From: Nothopassalora personata
Taxonomy: Eukaryota > Ascomycota > Dothideomycetes > Mycosphaerellales > Mycosphaerellaceae
Assembly: GCA_033816765.1 (NCBI GenBank)
Contig: CM066298.1
Coordinates: 1-64,000, forward strand
Direction of reading: 5' to 3'
DNA: 64,000 bases
In this document: piece after piece, positions 1 through 11,023 of the stretch
Position numbering within the stretch: position 1 is the first letter of the stretch
Layout of the letters: every line of letters begins with the position of its first letter
The notes under the pieces: generated by a model
Told to the model about the DNA's origin: nothing
Database searches by the model: none
Seen by the model: only the letters and a program-made list of their open reading frames with translations
Made by a program: the position numbers and the translations under genes

Positions 1-180
1 ACCCTAACCCTAACCCTAACCCTAACCCTAACCCTAACCCTAACCCTAACCCTAACCCTAACCCTAACCCTAACCCTAACCCTAACCCTAACCCTAACCC
101 TAACCCTAACCCTAACCCTAACCCTAACCCTAACCCTAACCCTAACCCTAACCCTAACCCTAACCCTAACCCTAACCCTA
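1..180. repeat. telomere, 30 x CCCTAA
   Basis: Thirty uninterrupted 6-bp units read CCCTAA on this strand, so the G-rich TTAGGG strand runs leftward and the chromosome end is at the left edge. TTAGGG is the usual telomere unit of filamentous ascomycetes. The array has no degenerate proximal units and stops abruptly at position 180. The next base belongs to the gag gene of an LTR element. No subtelomeric spacer separates the two. Confidence 0.98.
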
Positions 181-738
181 TACGGGATACCAAATGAGGA
201 GGTATACGCCGACTGACATATCCGACAACTTCGACAGACTACTTCTGTAGCGCTGTACGCCTCAGAATTCCAAGGATATGCCGCCGACCTGGAATGGAAC
301 GACGCAGCTTTGCGATCGCAGTTCTACCTCGGGCTGAAAGACAACGTCAAAGCCGAACTATCCCGAAACGCCAGCGTCGTTACGCTAGGGGCGATGATCA
401 AGGCAGCAAAGGAGATCGACGAAAGGCTCCAGGAGTTGAGGTACGACCGACACGTACAGCCTGGATACCAGAGACCCGCCGCGGGCGGAAGAGGGGGCTT
501 CAAGGCCAGAAGTCAGGACCCTAATGGTTACGGAGACCCAATGGAATTGGACGTAACGGAACGTAGGACAGGAAGGGGGCTGAAGAGCAAAGGTTCCACC
601 TGCTACGTATGTGGCGAGCAAGGCCATTATGCAAGGAACTGCAAGAAAAAGAACATAGTTAGCCGCGAGTTCAACGCGATGATTCGCGAAGAGAATGCAT
701 ACCAGGAATGCGAGAGCTTTCTCTCGAAATCTGCCTAG
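181..738 (+). pseudogene. truncated Gag of gag-only LTR element (copy A)
   Basis: This is the C-terminal part of the Gag encoded intact at 31864-32856, in the same frame. The first 435 bases of the gene are replaced by telomere. It keeps the zinc knuckle CYVCGEQGHYARNC (C-x2-C-x4-H-x4-C), which in Gag proteins binds RNA, and the lysine-rich tail that follows. Besides lacking a start, it has an in-frame TGA at 214-216 where the intact copy has CGA, a RIP-type C-to-T change. It is not expected to make functional Gag. Confidence 0.9.
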
Positions 739-842
739 CAGAAACGACCTGACGATAAAGGCATTAAACAGCGGCTTCTTGATTTGATGACCTAGGACAC
801 AGAAGTCAACACTACGACACGGAAAACAGATAAAGGACGAAC

Positions 843-1403
843 TTACGACGAGACCAACTCCGAGAAGGATTCAGGAAGGAGGAGATTCCCATCCAAGGAC
901 AAGCTAGGGTCGAAGACCGAAGGATCGGAGGCAGGAAACCACCAGTCTTCCGGGATGGAAGGCGGAGCGGCCTCGAGCTCCCCTTGTTCTAACACTTGGA
1001 TGCTCGCCTCCTCGACAGCGATCGCCTCGCCCTCGCGCTTTTCGTGCAGCTCAAGCTGACAACGAAGACGCGCCTCCTTCGCATAGGCTGCCGCGATCTC
1101 TTCACTCTTGCGAACGAGATCATGACGGACCGCTTCAAGCTCACGGGTGAGCTTGTCCCGTACGGACTAAAGGGACTTCCACTCAGCAGGAGTGACTCGC
1201 ACGTCACAACCCTTGATGTTGTGTTCGTTGCACTCCGAACAGCGGCCCGATTTGATGTGGACACGGCACACCTTTTTCTCACGAGTGCAGAAAGAGCACG
1301 ACTTGACCATAGTAATCCCGTTCTCTCGAATGAACTTGGCAAGCTTCTTGCGACGATGCGTACTGGTTTTGGTGACGGGAAGGGAAAGGGAAGAAGAAGA
1401 CAT
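843..1403 (-). pseudogene. antisense zinc-cluster/coiled-coil ORF (copy A)
   Basis: Reading leftward from ATG at 1403, the frame encodes a six-cysteine cluster (C-x2-C-x6-C-x8-C-x2-C-x7-C) at about residues 35-68, then a coiled coil. A single TAG at 1167-1169 interrupts it, and the frame continues to TAA at 843. The gene lies opposite gag, tail to tail, ending about 100 bp from the gag stop and starting about 75 bp from the LTR. It is the same sequence as 32961-33521, described there. Zinc-cluster function is inferred from cysteine spacing only. Confidence 0.7.
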
Positions 1404-1476
1404 CGTTGGATGACAAAGTTGGAAAGGAATGACATCTTGTAAGCTTCGGGACGAAGCTAGGCTAGAAGGGGGATGG

Positions 1477-1795
1477 TGTTACGGATCGGTCTGGGGAAGC
1501 CCGTAGCCAACCAATCGATGCCAGCAGACCAGCGGATGCACCCGATATGCAGAGTGCTCTCAGTGCTCTCGGGTGCTCTCTCGAGAGAGCAGAGAGAGCA
1601 GAGAGAGCAGGAAAGATCACGCCAAGACACGGCACTATATAGACGACGCTCTTTTGCAAGTAGATAGGAGCCTCGTGCTCAACTCATTTTAAGTATACAC
1701 CATATACTGTTTGGGACCACTACCTTCTCAACGAGTCAGAGACATCACTGCAAAGATCCAAGCCCAGTTGGGATAACGTACAGCGGTTCCTAACA
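1477..1795 (+). mobile_element. 3' LTR of truncated gag-only element
   Basis: This 319-bp LTR starts TGTTACGG and ends CCTAACA, with terminal inverted repeat TGTTA/TAACA. It has the same sequence as the LTRs at 31513-31831 and 33595-33913, apart from a C/T change shared with the latter. A purine-rich tract (AGAAGGGGGATGG) lies just before it. The following bases CCTTA correspond to the target duplication seen at the complete copy. Internal GCTCTC units form an inverted array around 1555-1610. Confidence 0.92.
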
Positions 1796-4700
1796 CCTTA
1801 ACGTAATCTAGTTTCTTAGTCTATCTTCTTATTCTTAAGTTTTTATAAGGAGATAGACCTTATCCCCCTCTTTTAGTAGAGGTGCCATTTTTCTTATGTC
1901 CTACCGTTATTAAGACAGTTTTTATTATACATCTTCGATCGCCTTACGTGTTTCTTTATATACTTCCTTAAGAGTATCCGTCGTTACGATTACTCTTTTG
2001 GCTTGTAGGTGAGATCTAGGTGCCCTAAATAGGTTAGGATCTTTACTAAAGTTCGTATAGAATAGTATTGCTAAAGTTGTCTCTAATTTATGGTTGTTTA
2101 GTACAATCTACGCCATTAGTAGTAATGAAACATAGTTGTCTTATGCGTAGTTAATGTAGTGTCGTAGGTGTTATTCTAGCGTTTAGTTTATCCTTTCGGT
2201 TTATTCGTCTATCTCCGGATAATATGCTATTAATAGCTTATGTTTAATTCCGATCGTTCCTATAAGCGTTTTCTAGTAATTTAATGTAAATAACTTGTCT
2301 CTATCCGTTATGAACGCTTAAGGGAATCCGTAGTATTGGATAAGTCTATCTAGTACGAGGTATCCGAGCTACTCTACATTGTATATCTCTAATGTAGGAA
2401 TAAAGTGTACGTATTTTATAAGTCTATTAACTATAACTAGTATTATCTCGTATAGTTGTTTCGTAACTTAATCTCTTAACGGTAGGAGTTTCGTAATAAA
2501 GTCTATTATAACTTCGTCCTATAGCCTCGTCGGTAGTGTCCTAAACTGTAGGTAACCGTATTTTGCATGTCTCGTAGCCTTGTTTCGTTAGTAGTGTACG
2601 TATTATTTAATGTAGCGTAATACCTTAAGTCTTATCTAGGGGAATAAGAAGCTACGTTATATTAGGTCTATTGTCTTTAAAGTTCTAGGGTGTCTATAAG
2701 TTAGTCCGTCGTAATATTGTCGTATACATTCTTCTTCTCGATCCTTTAGTACCTAGTATTTTCCTTACGATATAGGAAATTGTTCGTCCCTATCGCCTAA
2801 TATCCGTACGATGTTATTAAATTCTCTTATGTTAGCGCTAAGACTTCCGTCGGGGTTCGTCTTTAGTACTTTATGTTATACTAGTTCTTTTCCTTCTATA
2901 TAGTCGCTTCTTCGGCTTAGCGCGTCGGCGCGGCTATTCTCTCGTCCTAGAGTATATTTAATTTTGAACTTATACTATCCTAGTAGCTCCGACTAGCGGG
3001 CTTACCTTCGGGTAAGTTCCTTCGTCGTCGTAAAGTACGTAAGATTCTTATAGTTAGAAAGAATCGTTAACTTCGGTAGGCCCTCGACATATACTCTCTA
3101 ATGTTATATAGTAGCAATAATAGCTAGAAGCTCTTTATTATAGATGTCGTAGTTCTATTCCGCTATAGTTATTTTCCGGGAGTAATAGGCTACTAGGTGT
3201 CTCTACCTATCGTGTGTCTATGTTAGACACGCGCCTATTACTATATTAGACGTATCGGTCTCGATATAGACTTCCTTACTACTATCGAATAGTCGAAGCG
3301 TAGGGGCTAAAGCGCATTATTCCTTAAGTTTCTTAAACGCTTTAATCTATTTCTTTCCCTATTTCTAGGTAACGTCCTTTCTTATAAGCATCGTTATTAG
3401 TACTACTGTCCTTACGTAGTCCTTAATGAATTTCCAGTTATAGTTTACTAGTCTAAGGAACGATTGTACGTCCTTAACTGTTTTTAGTTCTAGCTATTCT
3501 CTAATTGACTGTATCTTCGTAGGGTCGATCGTTATCCCTATAGTGCTAATAATAAAGCCTAAGAATTTAACTTCTTTCTTATAGAATTCGCATTTCTCGG
3601 GTACTATCTTGAATCCTAAACGTATAAGTCGTTCGAATACGTCCTAGACTTGTTTTATATAATTCTAAAGGGATCCTTTCGTATAGACTAATATGTCGTC
3701 TATATAAGCGATAACATATACGTCGAGTAGGTCTCTAAGTGTTTCGTTAACAAGGTCCTAATAGGATGCGGGTGCGTTAGTTAATCCCATTAGTATAACT
3801 AAGAATTCGTAGAGTCCGTATCTTATTCTAAAAGCGGTTTTCTATTCTTCTCCTTTAGCTATTCGTATAGCGTAGAAGGCATCTCGTAGGTTAATCTTTA
3901 TGTACTAGTCTAATCCGGTTAATCTATCTTATACTTCTTCGATGTTAGGTAGCGGGTATCGGTTCTTAATCGTAATCTCGTTTAACTTCCTATAGTCTTA
4001 TACGAGTCGTAACTTCCCGTTTGCTTTTAGAACGAACATATATAGAGTTCCTATACTTAAGGTGGATCTTCTTATCTATCCTTTAGCTAGCTTCTCCTTT
4101 AGCTATTCTCGTAGGGTCTATAGCTCTTTCTTAGACATTTAATATAGGGATCCCTATAGAGGCTCTTTCCCTAGCTAAATGTTAATCTTATAATTCTATA
4201 GGCGGTACTTAGGTAAGGCGGTTTTACCTCTCTCCTCTTTAAAGAGTCGCGACTACTTACGATACTCCTAAGGAATACTTAACTCTAAGATGTTAGTATT
4301 CTTCGATAGTACGTTACTTCTATTACTTCTAGTAACTTTATAACTCGGCGGCCCTACGCTAGTGTCTATCCCGGTCGAAGGTAGTTCTTCTATCTTTCTG
4401 TTTAGCGTAAGCTTAAATACGTTAAGCTATTTCCTTACCTTATCTACTATCGTCCACTATCGATACGTAGGCTAAATGTTAATAACGTAGTCGTATTCCC
4501 TAAATGTAAGTACTCCTCTTCTCTAGTCGATTACCGGATTGTGCTTTCTTAACTAAGGTATACCTAATACTATGTTATAACTAGCTATATTAGTAACATC
4601 TAAGGTAATATTCTCGTAGTACTATTAGATAGCTAGTGGTAATAGTATCGTCTCCCATTCTACGCTAGGTAACGATAATCCGTTTACCGCGATTAACTCG

Positions 4701-4850
4701 TAACCCCATTTCTTCTTTAGGGTAGCTAACCCGTTTCTTCTTATAAAAGACTCGGAGATAAAATTCCCCGCTACTCCTAAGTCGATTATAACACTAGTCT
4801 TGTGTCCGTTAACGATTGCTTATGTCTAGAAAACTGTATTTAATGTCGAT
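1796..4850 (-). pseudogene. gypsy-1A pol (protease-RT-RNase H-integrase)
   Basis: Reading leftward, the frame shows a retropepsin-like IIDxGVxGNFxSE stretch near 4770-4830, the RT catalytic YIDDILVYT at about 3685-3720, and an integrase C-terminal segment (EGDKVYLL..., KKLDYVK) at 1800-1880. The protease active-site serine codon is changed. Stops are RIP-type, for example TGG or CAG to TAG. The product would copy and integrate the element but is not functional. The chromodomain end is missing because the segment left of 1796 was replaced by the nested element. Confidence 0.85.
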
Positions 4851-4879
4851 ACGTAAGCCTAAGTATTATATAACTCCCT

Positions 4880-6890
4880 TTAGTCGCTTATTCCTAGGGA
4901 GCTAATCCTTTTCCCGAATAGTATGTAGTTCGCTATGCTTCGTGCCTAGAGGCTTCGGCTAGAACCTATAGCCCGTTGCCCTATGTCTACACTTATAGTC
5001 TATTACGTTCCTAGATCTTCTACGATTCTAAGTAGAGAGCCCGTACGTGCTATACTACTATTCGTAGTTCATTTAAGACGAAAGTTCCTACCGGCGTTAA
5101 GTATCCAGTATCCGTTATTCGGCTTCCTATAGGTGGTCGTTTAATAACCGCTTTAGCTAGGTTCTTAGTATTGTTTATAGTTAGGTAGCCCTATATTATG
5201 CCCCTTATTATGTCGAGTGTCTTATCGAATTCGTTAGGGTTTAGGTATCGTTTCCCTAAGAACTTTAGTAGGAATTCCTCGTGCCTTCGTTAGAGGTAGA
5301 TAATTAACTTATAGAGTTTCCTTAGCGTATCTATCGTAAAGGTGTATACTTCGTTTTCGTCGTCTATGTCGCTCTCTTCTTCTTCGGATAAGTCCTCGCT
5401 TAACTCCTCCGGTACGTAATCTTCTTCGATAGTATCTAGTTCGTTTATTTATTGTTCTAGTACTAGTAACTAGCGTCCGTCCCATTCTAGATCCTAGTTT
5501 TCTTTATTATCGTTATCGAAGTAAGATTCGTCTATGTCTACTTCTTAGAGCTTGTTTTGTCCGTACTAAGCTCCTAGGGTTCCTACTAGTTATCGTAGCT
5601 AGTACCCTACGCCTAACTTAGCGTCGTAGTAGGTTTAACACGAGTCCTAGTAATAGAATCGCTAGTAAAGGCTTCCGTAACCGTGTCGAGATTCCTTCTT
5701 AACTTTATAGTTAACTCCTCGTGCTATTATACTAAACAGTCTAATAGTCTTTAGCTATTAGTTATTCGGTAGTAGTGTATGCTATTAAACATAGTATTCT
5801 CCTCGTCCTTATAAGGGGTCTAGGAGAGGCGTCGCAACCCGGTTGCTATCCTTCTCCTCTACTCTCTAGGTATAGTTAAATTGTCGGGGTTTAACACTAC
5901 TCCTAGATTTGCCTACCTTTAATTGTATTATATTAAACTGCTCGCGGCGCACTATATTTTTACCGCGGCAATCCCGTACTATGTAACCTTCCTTACTATA
6001 GGCATAGTATATAAGTTTTCCTTTTCCTTTAAAGGGCTTTCCGTAGCCCCTACTCTTATCGATCCTCCGTCCTCGTTAGGTAACGTCCAGTTCCATTAGC
6101 TGTAGTCTATAGTAGGGCTAGCTTTATCGTAAGAATTCTCCCTTCGTAACGTATCCTCCTAAGGGTCTACGATCCGGAGCGTATCCTACTATACCTCCTA
6201 CTTTAGAGTCGTATTTCTTTTCCTAGTATCGTTCCTAGAGCTAGTTATCGATATTAATCGACGCCTTTATTAGTTCTTCGAGGTTAGTAATCTGTCCCCC
6301 GTGTCTTATTAACTCGTCCTTAACGGAGTCCTTAAGTCTACGTTAGAACATAGTTATTAACGCCGTCTAGTCCCATCTAGTAATTTGTCCGTATTCTTCA
6401 AATTTAGCGGCATACTCTAAAGTAGACGTCTTCTACTTTAGGTGTTAAATGATTCGTATAGCCTATTAGACTTCGTTCGAGGTTCTAAAGATTAACTTTA
6501 TCTTATCTTTAAAAAGGGTATAACTCCTAAACATTCTAGTAGGGTCTAATCGTCCTATATCTTTAAGGTATTCCTTAAGGTAAGGTTTAATCTAGTTCTA
6601 CGCACTTCCGCGAAGGTACGTAATAGCGAAGATAGTTCTTTTATCGGCATCGACTAGGTTAAACATAAGATACATATCCATCTAATTAATCTAGTCGTCG
6701 AACTTAGCCCTATCTCTATAGAAGAGGTCTAGCTTAGTAGCCTTAACGTCGTTCTTCCTTAGAGTAGGCTCGTTATCGTTATTAGACTTATCGTCCTTCG
6801 TAGTAGTCTATTGTAGTAGCGCACGGCGGATGCTTCCTACTTCGCTAGGGGCGGGTGTTCCCCTACTAGCTACTTAAGTAGCGCTTATCC
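4880..6890 (-). pseudogene. gypsy-1A gag
   Basis: This degenerate minus-strand frame lies between the 5' LTR (6906) and the protease. A zinc knuckle can be read near 5940-6020 (YAYSKEGYIVRDCRGKNIV), in which the Tyr and Ile residues fit RIP changes of Cys and His codons. The Arg-Gly-Lys-Asn-Ile-Val tail resembles the KKKNIV tail of the gag-only element, so the two Gags are related. Many TAG/TAA stops are present. Confidence 0.72.
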
Positions 6891-6905
6891 TAAGGGCGTT
6901 TAAAG

Positions 6906-7265
6906 TGTTATGTCTCGTTCTAGGGCTAGTCTTAAAGTAGAGATAAGTCAAGTCACGTAGCGGTATTCTTTAGAGAGGCTAAAGCGAGCTAAGCGAAGAT
7001 AAATAATTAGAATAAGAGTTATATTCCAATTAGTAAGATAGTAACATAAGTTAAACGTATTAGAACTATAAGGGTTTCTAGCGTTCCTAAATATAAAGGA
7101 GATTCGTAGATCTCGGTAATTAGTCTAATTAGTCTAAGTATAAGTAGTCTAATTAGTCTAAGTATAAGCAGTCTAATTGCTCTAAGTCTAAGCGCTTAGG
7201 TAGGATAAGTTACGTGTTCGTCTTATTATTATAATTCTAGGGTCCCTAGGAATCTTTCCGTAACA
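6906..7265 (-). mobile_element. gypsy-1A 5' LTR
   Basis: This 360-bp LTR runs from TGTTATGTCTCG to CCGTAACA, with TGTTA/TAACA ends. Its left part matches the solo LTR at 23919 and its right part matches the LTR at 30026-30429, including the repeated TAATTAGTCTAAGTATAAG units at about 7120-7195. It looks like a mosaic. It is RIP-mutated. Confidence 0.85.
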
Positions 7266-7341
7266 CTAGTACTAGGTACCGAGAGTAGCGAGATAGGCGT
7301 CATATTCGGCTATATAGTAGTTAGCATTAAGTATATAAATG

Positions 7342-7438
7342 CTACGATAATATTAAAGACCTAACTTAGATAGGTCTAAGCCGCCTCGAGACTTAGACCT
7401 ATCTAGGTTAGGCCCTATATATACGCGGGGGGACTTAC
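7342..7438 (-). other. candidate intron with hairpin, SNF2 copy 1
   Basis: On the minus strand this 97-nt segment starts GTAAGT and ends TAG. It contains a 21-nt inverted repeat (arms 7360-7380 and 7392-7412, 20 of 21 positions pairing) around an 11-nt loop. It follows the motif I exon directly. The matching intron in copy 2 is at 16465-16560. Confidence 0.55.
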
Positions 7439-8747
7439 TATAGTACTTCTCGATATCGTCGTAGCTTTACTCGGCTAGCCGCATTAGGGTTAAGTAGACC
7501 TCTAGGGTCTTACCTAGACCGGCGTCGTTGCCTAGGATATACGCGCGTATAGGACTACGGAGCATTATAGTAGCCTAGCTAGCGGCGGTAGCCTACTAGG
7601 GCCTTAATCTTAGGCTACTAGCGCGGATAGCGAAGGGAAGCTCGCTAATCGGGTCGTTCGTACCGTCCGGCTACTATTCGATCTCTAGGTCGAGAAACTA
7701 CACGGCCTAGTCGAATAAAGGTAAGTAGGCGCTAGGGCCGTTTATATCGCCGCTAAGTTTAACTAACTAGTAGCCGATCGCCTCCGGGCCTATAACCTCC
7801 TTAAACCCTATATTATTAATACGGCTCGGCGATTCGAATAGGATCTCTACGCCTTCGGTAAGGTAGACTATTAATCGGTCGCGCGCGTCGGGTATTATAG
7901 GGTTAAGGCGCTAGAAGAAATCTATATTAGGGTTAACGCTAAACGAACCGTAAATAATACCGTCTAACGCGGCTAGAGTAGCGTCTTCGCGGTTATTACG
8001 AGTGTCTTAGTATTCTATAGCTAGCTAGAACGAGGAGATACTACGAATACTACTACTAGTATCGGCTATCGTCGCTAGGGCTATTCGTTAGCGGCGATCC
8101 TACTCGTTACTATTAGCGCGGACGGGTACGAACTAGACGTAGACGACGGACGATAGCTTATCCGTAGGTCTCTAGACCTTCTACGGCTTAGCGACATCGG
8201 CTTTACTACGGACATTAGTCTTATCGTTACCCTTAACCTAGCGGTAGTACTAATACTAATAGAGGATATTAAGCGCGCGGAAGAGATCCTCGCCGTATAT
8301 AGGGAAGCCCGGGATCGGGTTAATAACCGGTAGAGCGGGGTCGAGGGGGGTACCGAAGAAGATATCTAGGAGGTAGCGGACGTCGGGGTCGTCGGCCGCT
8401 AGGGCGGCCTAGCGATCCTTTACGATACGGAATATCTTATAAGCGGCGCGGAGAGCGTAGAATAAGGCGCGGCGGCCTTTCTATAGACCGCTAGTAGGGA
8501 ACGTAAGGCTATTTAGAGCGGCGTCGAAGGTAGTATCGTCGTCGGGATTAGCGATAAGGGCGGGGATAGCGAGAGCCCTAGCGTTAAGTTCTTAGATTTC
8601 TCGTATAAATGTCTTAGGGATAGTACTAGGTCCGTCGGCGGCACGGTCGTACTCTATACCGAAACGGTCCTAACGGGTATATTAGTATATAGCGTAGCCG
8701 GGGACGCGCTAAAACGTAGGCGACTTAGAGCTATCTAAGTCTACGCG

Positions 8748-8854
8748 CTAATAACTAATAAAGGTACCTAACTTAGATAGGTCTAACTACGCGAAGAACT
8801 TAGACCTCTCTAAGTTAGGTGCTTTTAAGTAATTGCTAGGGGACAAATACGTAC
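8748..8854 (-). other. candidate intron with hairpin, SNF2 copy 1
   Basis: This 107-nt minus-strand segment begins GTACGT and ends TTAG. It contains inverted arms at 8766-8786 and 8800-8820. The flanking exon frames are otherwise continuous apart from RIP-type stops. The copy 2 counterpart (17938-18044) has the same length and arms. Confidence 0.55.
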
Positions 8855-9395
8855 CTTATAAGCCTTACCCTACTATTATAGGATAGGCGCGAGTAGTGTA
8901 ATAACCGGCTTAAAATTATCGGCGTCCGTAATACCGAGGTAGCTACGGAGATAATCGTTAGACGACTTAAGCTATCTAATATCGGTACCGTAGACGTAGA
9001 TGCCCTAGGCTAGGTTAGTAGGTGTTACTACCTCTCCCTTAGTAATTAGCCGCGCGAGGTAGTCGCTACACTCCTTAATATAATCGGTCTACTAGACCTT
9101 CCGCTCGGGGAGAAGCTTAGTCGTAATAGTATCGCCCGTAAGGCCCTTCTCCTTTACCTTATTACGACGACGCGGCTTAGATATGTCCCCGGTCTATCGA
9201 GAAGGGTATAGTCCCTCTATAGGTTAGTCCGAGTTTTTAGGCACGTCGTCGCTATCGATACTCTCCGTAGACTTTATCTTAGGCGGCTTAGTAGGTCGAC
9301 GCTTCCAGGCTAATTAGGGGACGAGGGGGTCCTCGTCTAGGGCGCGTTTACGGCCTACTATAGCTAGGTCGGTAGTATTTAGTTTAATTGTGTGC

Positions 9396-10120
9396 CGGGT
9401 AAGAGTATCGTACTAGTAGATATACTATAGAAATGTACTCTAACTTAGAAAGGTCTAGGTAAGTAGAAAAGAGGTGCCGGCGCGGTAGTAGGATGTATAT
9501 AGTTAGGTTTAAGCGGCGAGAGGAAAAAAGATAAGCTCTAGCGGGATACGTATAGACCCGCGGGCCGCGTTTACGCGTACATACCTACCGCCTAGTAAGA
9601 ACGGACAATATTATAAAGCTAGACGACGTTCCCGAGTTTACTAGTAATCTAGTATAGTAGAATGGGATACTCGTCTAAAGCCGTAATGTAAATGAAAATA
9701 AGCTCGGCTCTAGCGGCGCGCTAGCGTCGGTACGGGCCCGGCGCGCGTACGTATAACGCCGCTACCGCGTAACTCTATTAATTGCTAATTAATACATATT
9801 AAACTCGGCGGCGTTTACCGGCAAGTACGTACAATACGTATATGCCCGGCTTAGACGATCTAGGTTATGTTACTACTCGAGTCGGTATAGTTACGTCTAT
9901 CGTATAGGGCTATTATATACTCTATAGTAGTAATAGGGACGTCTACGTACACTACGAAGGCGCGCGGCTTGGAGGATCTAAGTTATATTATCCGTACTAG
10001 CTAATAAGCTATGTATATAAGAAGAGTACTTATTACTAAGTAACTCTCTCTACTATATACTACTATATATATATAGCTACTACTCCTATCCCTACTACTA
10101 CACCTACTACACCTACTATT
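9396..10120. other. shared upstream region of SNF2 copy 1
   Basis: No gene is seen here. The stretch resembles 18760-19390 upstream of SNF2 copy 2, including a conserved segment near 9570-9720 and 18900-19110. Imperfect palindromes of the type CTTAGACGATCTAAG occur near 9848 and 9966 and again near 19202 and 19312. The region may hold the promoter shared by the two SNF2 paralogues. That is inference from position and repetition. Confidence 0.4.
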
Positions 10121-11023
10121 ATAACCGATAGTATTAAGTCCGCTCTTCCTAAGCTAGGTTATTTCGTTAGGGACGTATCCGGTTCTAGTAACGACGGGGA
10201 TCCTAATAAGCGTCCTCCTAGTAATAGCGGCGATAAAGTCCTATAGCCTAGTAAGCTATCTAACCGCGATACTCTTATTAAGGAGCTTAAGTAGATAAAG
10301 CGGACTATCGACACTAAGCGCGGTATAACGAAGATAGATATATCCTTATAGCTTACTAAGGCCTCGCTTAAGATTACCTTCTACTAGAAGAGGCTATTAT
10401 AATCTAAGTATAGTATTAAGAACTTACCGAACGATACTTAGATCGAGCTAGCTAATCGTAACTACAATTACATAAGATTTAAACTATAGGAGCGTATCTC
10501 TAACTTTATAACTAAGAACATTAGTAGTAGTCGGAACGACCTTCCTTTCCTATAGGCCTCTACTATAGACTATACTTACTAGTACCCCGGCGGAACTACA
10601 TAAGATCGCCGTAATAAGCGATCTATCCTCCCTACTTCCGGATGCTACACCGTTCTAGGCTAGTTCTAAGGTACCTATATAAACTACGCTATAGACTCTA
10701 ACTACGATAGGTGTAGCTTCCGTAGCCTATAGACCCTATAATAGGGCACTTCGGACCGGCTAAGTATAACTAGCACTACTAGTTACTAGTAGGATGTAGG
10801 TCGTAGGCGCTCTACAAGTTAGGCCTTCTAGGGTAGATCTCTAATCGGTCGCGCTCCTCCTATTATAGGCCGTAGTAGTCTACTACGCTAGGGCTTCCTA
10901 ACTCCTTCTTAATACTCTCCTAGAATAACTACTTTCCGAATAGGTCTACGCCTTCTAAGTACCTAGGTTATACCCGAGGGTGTAGACTAGCGTCTAACCT
11001 TTCCTAGGGCTCTAGGTACTTAA
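10121..11023 (+). pseudogene. unrecognised RIP-degraded ORF
   Basis: A 301-codon plus-strand frame is interrupted almost only by TAG/TAA. The likely start is ATA at 10121, a RIP-type change of ATG. The N-terminal third is Ser/Asp-rich. It is followed by a Lys-rich segment with several Leu-Lys repeats. I recognise no family. It lies back to back with SNF2 copy 1, sharing the 9.4-10.1 kb upstream region. A real gene is suggested only by the length of frame left once RIP-type stops are discounted. Confidence 0.4.

Larger units (their letters stand above)
181..4620 (+). repeat. 4.44-kb direct duplication, telomeric copy
   Basis: This block matches 32299-36738 at a constant offset of 32118 bases. 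It covers the right part of the gag-only element and the adjoining RIP-mutated gypsy pol. By eye I found about five differences, all C/T or G/A transitions (for example near 214, 769, 3375, 4195 and 4306). Identity collapses at 4621/36739, although both flanks still belong to related gypsy copies. The duplication therefore happened after the gypsy DNA was RIP-mutated. Confidence 0.93.
1796..7265 (-). mobile_element. gypsy-1A: RIP-mutated Ty3/gypsy chromovirus
   Basis: The gag-pol strand is minus: the 5' LTR is at 6906-7265, then gag, protease, RT, RNase H and integrase run leftward. The element is cut at 1795 by the nested gag-only element, so its 3' end is missing from this copy. Its reading frames are closed mainly by TAG and TAA. 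Nearly identical pol sequence is present at 33914-36738. The element interrupts the SNF2 pseudogene that resumes at 7266. Confidence 0.88.
7266..9395 (-). pseudogene. SNF2-type helicase pseudogene, copy 1 (truncated)
   Basis: Reading leftward, a degenerate frame begins near 9395, passes a candidate intron at 8748-8854 and reaches an ATP-binding motif ILGNDAGLGKTLEVYL at about 7495-7540. This is the motif I of SNF2-family DNA translocases (DxGLGKT). A second candidate intron (7342-7438) follows. The gene is then cut at 7265 by the LTR of gypsy-1A, so motifs II-VI are missing. Stops are almost all TAG/TAA, consistent with RIP. It is a diverged duplicate of the gene at 13300-18760. Role of the family: ATP-dependent remodelling of protein-DNA contacts. 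The call is confident for the family, not for the exact exon structure. Confidence 0.72.

Noticed and set aside
989..1435. 148-codon open frames on both strands in the gag-only element (also 33107-33560)
   Set aside because: They overlap the antisense zinc-cluster frame in other phases and have no conserved motif. Only the frame with the cysteine cluster is repeated in gypsy-1B and gypsy-3.
1462..1667. 64-65 codon open frames in the LTR, both strands (also at 31510 and 33580)
   Set aside because: They arise from the palindromic GCTCTC array and Ser/Glu-coding simple sequence. There are no homologues in the other LTRs.
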